64,000 nt of DNA from Oscillospiraceae bacterium (GTDB taxonomy: Bacteria; Bacillota; Clostridia; Oscillospirales; Ruminococcaceae), in NCBI GenBank assembly GCA_021201235.1, contig JAJQFI010000016.1:253421-317420 (forward strand). Direction: 5' to 3'. Of the stretch, positions 42,094-50,657 are shown in pieces. Numbering within the stretch: the first letter of the stretch is position 1; every line of letters begins with the position of its first letter. Both the position numbers and the translations under genes were made by a program. The notes beneath the pieces are model-generated. The model made no database searches. It was not told the origin of the DNA and saw only the letters and a list, made by a program, of their open reading frames with translations.

Positions 42094-44340
42094 ATGCCTA
42101 GGAAGAAAAAGCCGACCGAGGACAAGCCGGTCAAGCTTACGGAAAGACAGCGTGATGCCTATATCAGCGGAGCAGGAACAGTTGTTGACGAGCCGATAAC
42201 CGTCACGCTTGAAAAGAACTATATGCCCTATGCGATGAGTGTTATCGTTTCGAGAGCTTTCCCCGAAATCGACGGCTTCAAGCCCTCCCACCGCAAGCTT
42301 CTTTATACAATGTATAAGATGGGGCTTCTGACAGGTCCGAGAACGAAATCGGCGAACATTGTCGGTCAGACGATGAAGCTGAACCCCCACGGCGACCAGG
42401 CAATATACGAGACGATGGTCAGACTTGCCCGTGGCAACGAGGCGCTTCTGCACCCATATATTGATTCGAAGGGAAACTTCGGCAAGGCGTATTCGAGCGA
42501 CATGGCTTTTGCGGCTCCGAGATACACCGAGGCAAAGCTTGAGCCCATCTGCAACGAGCTTTTCGGGGATATTGACAAGGACACCGTCAACTTCGTCCCG
42601 AACTATGACAACACCATGCTCGAGCCGGAGCTTCTGCCGGTCACCTTCCCGTCAATACTCGTAAACTCAAACGTCGGTATCGGCGTTTCGATGGCGAGCT
42701 CGGTCTGCCCGTTTAACTTGCGTGAGCTCTGCGAGGCGACGATTAATATAATCCGTGACCCCGATTTTGATGCCCTCGAAGTGATGAAGGGTCCCGACTT
42801 CCCCGGCGGAGGATATATGATAAACGAGCCGGACAAGCTACGGCAGATTTTCGACACCGGCAGAGGCTCTGTAAAAGTCAGAGCAAAGTATACATTCGAT
42901 AAAGAAGCCGGTTGCATAGAGATTGCCGAAATTCCGCCGACCACGACGGTTGAGGCCATCATCGAAAAGGTCATAGACCTCGCCAAGAACGGAATGAAGG
43001 AAATCACCTATATCCGAGACGAAACCGACCTCGACGGCTTGAAGATTGCTATAGACGTCAAGCGTGGAACCGATCCCGACCTTCTCATGAAGAAGCTCTA
43101 TGCGAAGACTCCCCTGCAGGACAACTACTCGGCGAACTTCAACATCCTTGTAAACGGCTATCCGAAGGTTTTGGGAGTCAACGACATCATAAGAGAATGG
43201 ATCAAGTTCCGTGTTGAATGCGTCAAGAGAAGGACCGCATTTGATTTAAAGAAAAAGAACGAAAGACTGCATTTACTCGAAGGTCTTGAGAAGATACTTC
43301 TTGACATCGACAAGGCAATAAAGATTGTAAGGGAGACCGAGGAGGAGTCGGACGTTGTCCCGAACCTTATGATTGGATTCTCGATTGATGAGATTCAGGC
43401 GGAGTATGTCGCGGAGATAAAGCTCCGGCACCTGAACCGCGAATTTATCTTAAACCGCTTGGCGGATGTCGAGCAGTTGAAGGCTGAAATCGACGAACTG
43501 AACGGAATCTTGGGCTCTGAAAGAAAAGTAAAACTCATCATAATAGACGAGCTCAAGCGAGTTGCCGAGAAGTACGGTCAGCCGAGAAGGACAGAGATTA
43601 TCTATGTTTCCGACGAACCGCTCCCGAAGGAGGAGAAGACCGTCGCTGATTATCCTTGCAGAGTGTTCCTGACCCGCGAAGGCTACTTCAAGAAGATAAC
43701 TCCGCAGTCGCTCCGGATGTCAGGTGAGCAGAAGGTGAAGGAGAACGACGTCATGATGCAGGAGTTCGACACGACGAATTCCGCTGAGCTTCTCTTCTTC
43801 ACGAATTTCCACAACGTCTACAAGACGAAGGTGGCGCAGTTCAGCGACTCGAAGGCAAGCTTGCTCGGAGACTATATTCCCGTTACGCTCAAGTTCTCGG
43901 AGGGCGAGACTGTCGTCAGGATGGCGGTAACACAGAACTACTCGGGATGCCTGCTGTTTGTCTACAAGAACGGCAAGGTCGCAAAGGTGCCGCTTGAATC
44001 CTATCAGACGAAGATCAACAGAAAGATGCTCCAGAATGCTTACTCTGATAAAGAGGAGCTTGTCGAAATGCTTGATGTCGGCGAAGGTGCGGATGTTATG
44101 CTCCGCTCTTCGAACGGCAGAGCGATTCTCTTCAACACCGGCATGATTCTCCCGAAGGCGACGAAAAACACCATCGGCGTTCAGGCAATGACTCTCAAGG
44201 CTAAAGGAAGCTGTATCGACTCGGCTGTTATCGTCACCGAAGAGAAGGCTAAGGAGCTTTCGAAGTACCGCACGAAGACGCTTCCTGCCGCAGGACCCTT
44301 TGCAAAGGACCTCGAAGACCCGAACCAATACACGCTGTAA
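42094..44340 (+). CDS. parC: Type IIA topoisomerase cleavage subunit (ParC/GyrA-like)
   Basis: A 748-residue DNA-cleaving partner of the preceding subunit. The breakage domain has ALSVIVSRA-like MSVIVSRAFPEIDGFKPSHRKLL, NPHGDQAIYETMVR and the catalytic Tyr near 144 in AAPRYTEAKL. A tower and coiled-coil region follows, then a C-terminal beta-pinwheel-like domain. At the positions equivalent to E. coli GyrA Ser83 and Asp87, which anchor quinolones, it has Gln102 and Glu106. The canonical GyrA-box is not obvious, again favouring a ParC-like role. It starts 14 nt after parE. Confidence 0.9.
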   Translation: MPRKKKPTEDKPVKLTERQRDAYISGAGTVVDEPITVTLEKNYMPYAMSVIVSRAFPEIDGFKPSHRKLLYTMYKMGLLTGPRTKSANIVGQTMKLNPHGDQAIYETMVRLARGNEALLHPYIDSKGNFGKAYSSDMAFAAPRYTEAKLEPICNELFGDIDKDTVNFVPNYDNTMLEPELLPVTFPSILVNSNVGIGVSMASSVCPFNLRELCEATINIIRDPDFDALEVMKGPDFPGGGYMINEPDKLRQIFDTGRGSVKVRAKYTFDKEAGCIEIAEIPPTTTVEAIIEKVIDLAKNGMKEITYIRDETDLDGLKIAIDVKRGTDPDLLMKKLYAKTPLQDNYSANFNILVNGYPKVLGVNDIIREWIKFRVECVKRRTAFDLKKKNERLHLLEGLEKILLDIDKAIKIVRETEEESDVVPNLMIGFSIDEIQAEYVAEIKLRHLNREFILNRLADVEQLKAEIDELNGILGSERKVKLIIIDELKRVAEKYGQPRRTEIIYVSDEPLPKEEKTVADYPCRVFLTREGYFKKITPQSLRMSGEQKVKENDVMMQEFDTTNSAELLFFTNFHNVYKTKVAQFSDSKASLLGDYIPVTLKFSEGETVVRMAVTQNYSGCLLFVYKNGKVAKVPLESYQTKINRKMLQNAYSDKEELVEMLDVGEGADVMLRSSNGRAILFNTGMILPKATKNTIGVQAMTLKAKGSCIDSAVIVTEEKAKELSKYRTKTLPAAGPFAKDLEDPNQYTL

Positions 44341-44377
44341 CCCCTTTTGTCGCAATACTGAAAGGAATCCATCGCAA

Positions 44378-45148
44378 ATGTTTTCACTCAATCACTTTAT
44401 ATGGATAGGAATATGCTGTGTCCTGGTTACAGCGGCACTTGTGTATCTTGCAAAGAAGAAGCCGGCAATCAAAGATGTTCTGACAGTATGCTGTGTCATA
44501 TGCGTACTTTCGGAAGTGACAAAAGTGCTGAGTATGATGAAGCTTGTCCCGTCGAGCGACGGGTCGATGATGACTCCATACCTGGAACTGAACCAGCTTC
44601 CCTTCAATCTCTGCTCGATACAGATAATATTTATCTTCATTGCAAGGCTTACGAGCAACGAGAAGCTCAGGAAGACGGTTTTGGGGTACATGTACCCGAC
44701 GTGTCTCGCTGGGGCAATCGGAACAATAGCTCTCCCTACGATATTCACCTTCAGCATCACCTCCGACCAAGCGTTTACACATCCACTTGGGTATCAGTTC
44801 TTCCTGTATCACACGATGCTTATAACTCTGGGCGTGTATATTCCTATGTCAAAACAGGTTGAGCTCGAAAGAAGGCAGTATGCGACGACAATGGGACTAT
44901 TCTATGCCATCGGGTTCTCGTCCATCTATATAAACTCGCTCTGCGCTTCACCAACATATATCGACGGCGAGCTTATAAGCGTGGATTTTGCAACAAACTA
45001 CTTTGTCACCGGCAGTCAGGACTGGATGATGACATTTACCGACATAAATCAGTGGCGGCTTTATTTCCTGGCGATTGTGGTTGCGGCGGCGGCTGTAATC
45101 ACGATTCTGTACATACCGTATCTGAAAAAGCCGAAAAAGACTGAATAA
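44378..45148 (+). CDS. YwaF/TIGR02206-like membrane protein
   Basis: A 256-residue protein with about seven hydrophobic segments, starting MFSLNHFIWIGICCVLV. The motif ELNQLPFNLCSIQ resembles the 'LPLHLC' signature of YwaF/TIGR02206 proteins, which are distantly related to eukaryotic TMEM164. ATG 44378 is 11 nt after AAAGGA. It follows parC by 37 nt without a terminator, so it may be cotranscribed. The function in bacteria is unknown. Confidence 0.7.
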   Translation: MFSLNHFIWIGICCVLVTAALVYLAKKKPAIKDVLTVCCVICVLSEVTKVLSMMKLVPSSDGSMMTPYLELNQLPFNLCSIQIIFIFIARLTSNEKLRKTVLGYMYPTCLAGAIGTIALPTIFTFSITSDQAFTHPLGYQFFLYHTMLITLGVYIPMSKQVELERRQYATTMGLFYAIGFSSIYINSLCASPTYIDGELISVDFATNYFVTGSQDWMMTFTDINQWRLYFLAIVVAAAAVITILYIPYLKKPKKTE

Positions 45149-45177
45149 CGAATAACTCACCCTTCCCCGAAATAAAC

Positions 45178-46903
45178 TTGTACAAAGATTATTCAGGGAA
45201 AGGGTGTTATTTTACGGCAAGAAAGAAAACTGCGCTTGCAGGGTCTATGGTGCTTTTAATCTCTGTCGTTATCTCAAGGGCGGCAGGGCTTCTTTTAAAA
45301 ATTCCGCTTACAAACCTCTTGGGCGGCACCGGCATGGGCTACTATTCGGGAGCTTATGCCGTATTCATGCCGCTGTATTCTCTGTGTGCCGGAAGCTTGT
45401 CCATAGCCGTGGCGCAGATGGTCTCAGAGAGCTCGGCATTCGGAAACAGGCGAAGAATGCTTCTTATAAGGCGGCTTTCCGTCATATTCTTCGGGGCAAT
45501 CTGGCTTGTTTTAACGCTCATTCCCCTGCTGTTTTCGGGTTTCATCGCAGAAAGACTTATCGGAATTCCCGAGGCGAAGCTGTCGATTATGGCTATTTCA
45601 CCTTGTGTGTTCCTTGGGACGATAACGGCGATTCTTCGGGGATACTACGAAGGGCTCGGGGACATGACGCCGTCGTCGGTGTCGCAGACGGTCGACGCGG
45701 TTGTGAAGCTTGCAGTCGGACTCGGGCTGTCGATGGCGGTGAAGAGCTATGCTTTGGGACTGTTTGAGACGGGAGAAGCAGTTTTCGGGGTGTACTGCTC
45801 AACCGAATCCGAAGCTATTGAAATCGCTTTACCGGTTATAGCCTGTGCCGCTGTATTGGGGACTGCGGCGGCGGATCTGGCGGGAATGCTGAGCCTTTGC
45901 ATCTTTGGGAGATTCCGCAGAGACAGGAGTGTCATCTGCGAGAGACCAGAAAGAGCCGAGCAGAAGGAAATCATCAGGCGGCTTGTGAAGCTTTGCGCAC
46001 CGATTTCGCTTGCGTCGGTGGTTTCGAGCCTTCTTAATATGATAGATTTGTCAACTATTGTTATGCTGATAGGAAACAGCCTCAGAAATAATCCAGAGCT
46101 CTATACGACCGAGTATGCCGCCGTGATTGAGAGCGGTGTGAGCCTGAAAGACCTGCCGAGCTTTCTTTACGGGTCGTTCACCGGGCTTTCGATGTCGATA
46201 TTCACGCTTGCACCGTCACTTTGCGCCGTTTTCGGGAGGAGCGCATTCCCGTCGGTTTCCGAGAACAACGCCAGAGGGAACAAAGAAGCGGTTTCAAAAG
46301 AAATAAGAAGAGTAATTTCCCTGTCGCTCTATATTTCGATTCCTGCGGGGATAGGGCTCTGCCTCTATTCGAAACAGATTCTCGGGCTTATCTTCCCTAC
46401 GAGAACAGCGGAGGTGTCAGTTTCGTGGATGCCGCTGGCGATACTGTCAACGTCGACGGCGTTTATGACGGTCCTTAGCTCCGCCTGCTCTATGCTACAG
46501 GCACTCGGGAGGACGGATATTCCGCTCAAAATTAATCTCGGAGGAGCGATTTTAAAGCTTGCCTTAAACATGATTTTTATCCCGAACAGCAGATATGGGC
46601 TTTCGGGGGGCGGCAATGGCAACGGTAGTGTCATATTCGGCGATGTGCATAGCCTCCGTAGTGGTTCTTTATAGGCTCACGGGCACTAAGCCGAAGCTTC
46701 TCTACTCGGTCGCCATACCGACAATTCTGGGCGCTATTGCCTGCATTTCCTCGACTTATGTCTACAGATATGCAATAACATATTTATCCTTGACAATTTC
46801 CCTCTTGATTTCTGTTATATTTGCTGTAATAACCTACATTTTGATGGTCGAATTATTGGACATAACCCACAAAAATCGAATTCGAACGCAAATTTTTGAA
46901 TAA
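45178..46903 (+). pseudogene. SpoVB-like MOP-superfamily flippase, frameshifted
   Basis: Polysaccharide/lipid flippase of the MurJ/SpoVB/MATE superfamily, about 12-14 membrane segments. The frame from 45178 (VISRAAGLLLKIPLTNLLG ... ALGRTDIPLKINLGGAILK) runs to a G6 tract at 46605-46610 and then goes out of frame, stopping at 46674. The conserved continuation (GAAMATVVSY ... and two more membrane helices) is in the next frame up to 46903. Removing one G restores SGAAMATVVSY exactly. It is therefore a +1 frameshift, a phase-variable tract, or a sequencing error. The 5' end is also unclear: TTG 45178 has no good ribosome site, whereas AAAGGG at about 45200 has no usable start codon after it. Relatives act in spore cortex or peptidoglycan precursor export. 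Confidence 0.82.
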
Positions 46904-46908
46904 AACTC

Positions 46909-46937
46909 TTGTATTTTTAAAAAAATCAGTGTAAGAT
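46909..46937 (+). promoter_or_regulatory. Promoter of hup
   Basis: -35 TTGTAT (46909-46914), 17-bp spacer, -10 TAAGAT (46932-46937). The leader contains an 8-bp inverted repeat GCAAATAC/GTATTTGC (about 46980-47009) before the ribosome site. Confidence 0.65.
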
Positions 46938-47039
46938 AGGTGTATTAAGTTGTCGGTGTATGCCGACGCATTTGCGAGTGCAAATACGGCTTATGGATAT
47001 CGTATTTGCCATGGCGAAATAATTACGGAGGAAGTTATC

Positions 47040-47309
47040 ATGACAAAAGTTGAATTAGTAAGCAAGGTTGCGGATAAGTCCGGTCTTTCCAAGAAGGATT
47101 CCGAGAAGGCTGTATCGGCTGTAGTTGCCGCAATCACAGAGGCTCTTTCCGAGGGCGAGAAGGTTTCCCTTATCGGTTTCGGCACATTTGAAGTAAGAGA
47201 GCGTCAGGCTAAAGAGGGCATCAACCCCAGAACCGGCGAGAAGATTCAGATTCCCGCAAGAAAGGTTCCCGCTTTCAAGCCCGGCAAGGCTCTTAAGGAG
47301 TCCGTTTGA
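47040..47309 (+). CDS. hup: DNA-binding protein HU
   Basis: An 89-residue histone-like protein that bends and compacts DNA as a dimer. It begins [20 protein letters not shown] and contains the signature [24 protein letters not shown] 47040 follows ACGGAGGA by about 6 nt; the longer in-frame extension is untranslated leader. It is followed by RqcP, the usual Firmicutes order, after a terminator hairpin. Confidence 0.97.
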   Translation: MTKVELVSKVADKSGLSKKDSEKAVSAVVAAITEALSEGEKVSLIGFGTFEVRERQAKEGINPRTGEKIQIPARKVPAFKPGKALKESV

Positions 47310-47326
47310 TTTTATAACGAAAGACA

Positions 47327-47356
47327 AAAGCCGACTTCGGTCGGCTTTGTTTTTTG
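47327..47356 (+). terminator. Terminator of hup
   Basis: Stem AAAGCCGA/TCGGCTTT with a CTTCGG loop, then GTTTTTT. Confidence 0.85.
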
Positions 47357-47378
47357 AGATTAAAAAGGGAGAGATTAT

Positions 47379-47621
47379 ATGAGACTTGACAAATACCTGA
47401 AGGTCAGCCGCCTTATAAAGCGGAGAACCGTTGCCAACGAAGCCTGCGATGCGGGAAGAATCGTAGCGAACGGCAAGCCGGCAAGGGCTTCCTATGAAGT
47501 GAAGGTCGGCGACATCATCGAGATTAACCTCGGGAAAAATCCGCTCAAGGTGAGAGTCCTGTCCGTTTCGGAATACGCAATGAAGGAAACCGCCGCGGGA
47601 CAGTACGAGATTATATCCTGA
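47379..47621 (+). CDS. rqcP: S4-domain RNA-binding protein RqcP (YabO/Hsp15-like)
   Basis: An 80-residue S4-domain protein (MRLDKYLKVSRLIKRRTVANEACDAGRI) of the Hsp15/YabO group. In Firmicutes RqcP works with RqcH on obstructed 50S subunits, helping to add alanine tails to stalled chains. GGGAG is about 7 nt before the ATG. It is separated from hup by a terminator and ends at its own terminator. In many relatives yabP, yabQ and divIC follow; here a two-component system does. Confidence 0.92.
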   Translation: MRLDKYLKVSRLIKRRTVANEACDAGRIVANGKPARASYEVKVGDIIEINLGKNPLKVRVLSVSEYAMKETAAGQYEIIS

Positions 47622-47638
47622 CTGAATTGAAATCATCT

Positions 47639-47667
47639 GGACCGAAGTCTTTTTTGGGCTTCGGTCC
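47639..47667 (+). terminator. Terminator of rqcP
   Basis: Perfect 9-bp stem GGACCGAAG/CTTCGGTCC with an 11-nt loop, followed by TTGAATTTTC. Confidence 0.75.
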
Positions 47668-47703
47668 TTGAATTTTCTTCTGTTTTTTCTGATATTCACC
47701 GAA

Positions 47704-47740
47704 ATTTAAGGTAGATTTTAAGTTGGAATGGTATTATAAT
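47704..47740 (+). promoter_or_regulatory. Two-component operon promoter with direct repeats
   Basis: ATTTAAGG (47704-47711) and a second TTTAAG (47717-47722), 12 bp apart, replace a normal -35, and the -10 is TATAAT (47735-47740). A close copy of the first 15 bp occurs at 49726 before the VTC operon. The layout is that of an OmpR-family activator site overlapping -35. Confidence 0.6.
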
Positions 47741-47768
47741 AGTAACAGTAAATAAGGGAGGACAGGAT

Positions 47769-48449
47769 ATGAGACTTCTTCTTGCGGAGGACGAAAAGGC
47801 TTTATCGAAAGCACTGGTCGCTATTCTGGAACGAAACAACTACTCGGTCGATGCCGTTTATGACGGGCAGGAAGCGCTCGACTATCTCGAGGCGGACAAC
47901 TATGACGGGGTAATACTCGACATAATGATGCCGAAGGTCGACGGGTTCACCGTCCTTAAAGAAATGAGGGCAAAAGGAAACCAAATTCCCGTTCTTATGC
48001 TCACAGCCCGCTCGGAGGTGAGCGACAAGGTTGCGGGGCTCGACCTCGGGGCGAACGACTACCTTACGAAGCCGTTCAATTCGTAGGAGCTTCTGGCACG
48101 AATCAGGGCGATGACAAGGACCTCGACCCAACATCAGAGCTCACAGATAAAATTCGGAAACGCAACTCTGGACAGAGCGACTTTTGAGCTTTCTACTCCC
48201 TCGGGAAGCCTGCGACTTGCCAACAAAGAGTTTCAGATGCTCGAATTCCTTATGAACAACCCGCACACCTTTATCCCCTCCGAGAGATTCTTAGAGAAAA
48301 TCTGGGGCTACGACAGCGAATCGGAGATAAACGTCGTCTGGGTTTATATCTCCTACCTGCGAAAGAAGCTTGACGCCCTGAAGGCGAACATCCAGATCAA
48401 GGCTGTCAGAAACGCAGGCTACTCTTTGGAGGAGATTCCCGATGATTAA
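47769..48449 (+). pseudogene. OmpR-family response regulator interrupted by an in-frame TAG
   Basis: Receiver domain 1-105 (MRLLLAEDEKALSKAL; phospho-Asp in VILDIMMPKVDG; Lys in YLTKPFNS) is followed by TAG at 48084-48086, then, still in frame, ELLARIRAMTR and a complete winged-helix domain (KFGNATLDRATFEL ... VWVYISYLRKKLDAL) to 48449. Regulators of this family normally read NSEELLARIRA here, so the stop looks like a single GAG to TAG change. An ATG at 48111 could restart translation of the DNA-binding domain alone, with a weak AGGG site. It overlaps the kinase gene by 8 nt. It is either a recent null mutation, read-through, or a base error. Confidence 0.85.
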
Positions 48450-49701
48450 TAATCTACGCCTCAAGCTCATCGGAGCGACTATGCTTTCTCTTATTGTGGT
48501 TCTTTCGGTTGTTGTCGGAGTTATCACATATTCCACCTATCGCGGAATTATCGACGATGCGGATGCAGTTTTGGCACTTTTGGCGGACAACGGCGGAAGC
48601 TTTCCTGAAAGGATAGATGATCTTCCGGGAGATAATCTTTTATCGCCGGACACCAACAGACATCAGAATGACATCCTCGAATCTCCCGAGCTCGAATATG
48701 AGACAAGATACTTCACTGTTACCTTCAACAACCGTTCGGGAAACCTCGTTTCCGTGAACACCGGCAAGATTGCCGCCGTTGACAGCTCAGCCGCCGTCGA
48801 ATATGCCGAGAGTGTTCTCGAAAAGAGCTCTACAAAAGGCTTTATGGACGACTACAGATATCTCGTGAACATAGGCGAAACCGAAACGACGGTTGTATTC
48901 CTTGACTGTGCAAGAAACCTCTCGACCTTCAGAACGGTTATCACGGCGAGCCTCGGAATTTCGGTTGCGGGACTTGTGATGGTGCTTATATTGCTTATTT
49001 TCCTTTCGGGAAGAATTGTCAAGCCTTTCTGGGAAAACTATGAGAAACAGCGCAGATTCATCACCGACGCAGGGCACGACCTCAAGACTCCCCTGACGGT
49101 TATCGGTGCCGATGCCGAAGTATTGGAAATGGACATCGGCGAGAACGAGTGGATAACCGACATCCGGAATCAGGTTGCAAGGCTTACGGACATGACAAAC
49201 AGTCTTATAACGCTGTCAAGGATGGAAGAGCCGGAGCCGCAGTATCAGATGATTGACTTCCCTCTTTCGGACATTGTCGAGGAGACCCTTGAAGAATACC
49301 GGTCTCTTGCTAAGACCCAAGGCAAGAATCTTTCCGGCTCCGTTCAGCCGATGATAAGCCTCTGCGGCGACGAAAAGGCGATAAGAAGGCTTCTTGCGGT
49401 ACTTCTTGACAACGCAATGAAATATTCGGACGAGAACGGCACCATAAGTCTTACCCTCGAACAGCAGAGGGGCTCAATCCGACTGTCGGTGTTCAACACC
49501 TGCCCTTATATGCCGAAGGAAAGCCTGCCGCATCTATTTGACAGATTCTATCGGACGGATGAAAGCCGCAACTCGCAGACAGGCGGCTATGGCTTGGGGC
49601 TTTCGATTGCCGCGGCTATCGTCACCGCCCACAAGGGAAAGATTTCCGCCTCGACCACGGACGAGAAATCGCTCTTGATTACAGTCACATTCCCTTCATA
49701 A
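48442..49701 (+). CDS. Sensor histidine kinase
   Basis: A 419-residue two-component kinase: membrane helix 1 (about 12-32), an extracytoplasmic sensor (about 33-160), membrane helix 2 (about 166-190), an H box with the phosphoacceptor in DAGHDLKTPLT, an N box LLDNAMKYS, and G boxes GYGLGLSIAAAI. The family is the OmpR-partner class, consistent with the overlapping regulator gene upstream. The operon is followed by a site like its own promoter motif and the VTC-DUF4956-beta-helix genes, the likely targets. Confidence 0.93.
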   Translation: MINNLRLKLIGATMLSLIVVLSVVVGVITYSTYRGIIDDADAVLALLADNGGSFPERIDDLPGDNLLSPDTNRHQNDILESPELEYETRYFTVTFNNRSGNLVSVNTGKIAAVDSSAAVEYAESVLEKSSTKGFMDDYRYLVNIGETETTVVFLDCARNLSTFRTVITASLGISVAGLVMVLILLIFLSGRIVKPFWENYEKQRRFITDAGHDLKTPLTVIGADAEVLEMDIGENEWITDIRNQVARLTDMTNSLITLSRMEEPEPQYQMIDFPLSDIVEETLEEYRSLAKTQGKNLSGSVQPMISLCGDEKAIRRLLAVLLDNAMKYSDENGTISLTLEQQRGSIRLSVFNTCPYMPKESLPHLFDRFYRTDESRNSQTGGYGLGLSIAAAIVTAHKGKISASTTDEKSLLITVTFPS

Positions 49702-49725
49702 AACTTTAACCTTGTTTTCACTTTT

Positions 49726-49759
49726 ATTTAAGGCAGACTTAAGGAATGTAAAGTATACT
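49726..49759 (+). promoter_or_regulatory. Regulator-box promoter of the VTC operon
   Basis: ATTTAAGG (49726-49733) with CTTAAGG (49738-49744) 11 bp later, then a -10-like TATACT (49754-49759). The first 15 positions match the site at 47704 at all but two positions. It probably binds the response regulator encoded at 47769. Confidence 0.58.
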
Positions 49760-49775
49760 TTAGATAATCCCTGAG

Positions 49776-49846
49776 GTACATCCGCCATTCGTACCCTTTC
49801 TGAACTCCTTTCGGAATCCAAATAGCGGATGTGCCCGGGGATCCCC
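49776..49846 (+). other. Structured 5' leader of the VTC operon
   Basis: A 10-bp stem (49776-49785 with 49825-49834, one G-T pair) extended by three further pairs after a mismatch closes a roughly 30-nt loop. A short GGGGATCCCC palindrome (49837-49846) follows. The structure lies between the promoter and the ribosome site of the VTC gene (AAGGAGG, about 49886). It matches no RNA family I know. Confidence 0.45.
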
Positions 49847-49898
49847 CCATTTATGATTTAGAATTCGCAAGCACCCTGAAATCTTAAGGAGGACCAAA

Positions 49899-50657
49899 AT
49901 GGACTATCAAGCCACGTTCAAGCGATATGAAGTCAAGTATATGCTGACCCGCGCCCAGAAGTACGCAATAAAAGAGACCATGCGACCTTATATGGAGCTC
50001 GACAAGTACGGAAGAACGACAATCAGAAATATATACTTCGATACCGAAAACTACCGCCTCATAAGGCACTCACTCGAGAGCCCTACCTATAAAGAAAAGT
50101 TAAGACTTCGGAGCTATAAGAAGGTCGGTCCCGAGGACCCCGCTTTCGTGGAGCTCAAGAAGAAATACAAGTCGGTCGTCTATAAGAGAAGGCTCGAGAT
50201 GCCCGCAGGCGAAGCGACACTCTGTTTACTGCATGGTATTCCCCTTCCCGTTCACTCGCAGATTGCGGACGAGATTGAATATTTCAGAAGCTACTACGGC
50301 GACTTAAGACCGGCGATGTTTATCTCTTACGAGAGAGAAGCGTATTATTCGGACGACGGCTCGGATTTCAGAGTCACGTTTGACGAAAACATTCTCTGCC
50401 GTCAGGACGACTTCTCTTTAGAAAGCGACGCCTATGGGCTCTCACTGCTGGAAGACGGCATGACACTTATGGAAATTAAGACCTCGGGCGGATATCCGCT
50501 TTGGATGAGTCACGAGCTCAACAGACTTGGAATCTTCAAAACATCCTTCTCGAAATACGGCACGGCTTATCGCAAGATGTTCGAGGAGCACAGCCTGAGC
50601 CACACGGCACCCGTCAACACAATACAAGTAACAACCGGAGGACGTCTTTATGCTTGA
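49899..50657 (+). CDS. VTC-domain (polyphosphate polymerase-like) protein
   Basis: A 252-residue protein with a single VTC tunnel domain, the fold of yeast polyphosphate polymerase Vtc4 and related CYTH enzymes. Basic and acidic strand motifs line up: FKRYEVKYML, RNIYFDTENYRL, YKEKLRLRSYKK, FVELKKKYKSVVYKRR and LMEIKTSGGYPLW, which would bind triphosphate and metal. No membrane segment is present; the next gene supplies one. AAGGAGG precedes the ATG and the stop overlaps DUF4956 by 8 nt. Polyphosphate synthesis is suggested by the fold, not shown. Confidence 0.85.
   Translation: MDYQATFKRYEVKYMLTRAQKYAIKETMRPYMELDKYGRTTIRNIYFDTENYRLIRHSLESPTYKEKLRLRSYKKVGPEDPAFVELKKKYKSVVYKRRLEMPAGEATLCLLHGIPLPVHSQIADEIEYFRSYYGDLRPAMFISYEREAYYSDDGSDFRVTFDENILCRQDDFSLESDAYGLSLLEDGMTLMEIKTSGGYPLWMSHELNRLGIFKTSFSKYGTAYRKMFEEHSLSHTAPVNTIQVTTGGRLYA

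Noticed and set aside
46950-47039. 30-residue N-terminal extension of HU
   Set aside because: HU proteins start at MTKVEL or similar; a good ribosome site precedes 47040 and the extension covers the leader hairpin.
48084-48086. TAG read as pyrrolysine
   Set aside because: Surrounding genes use TAA, TGA and TAG as ordinary stops, no pyl genes are in the window, and a GAG to TAG change explains the site.
49837-49846. GGGGATCCCC palindrome as a protein-binding operator
   Set aside because: It is short, occurs once, lies downstream of the promoter, and is more easily seen as part of the leader RNA structure.
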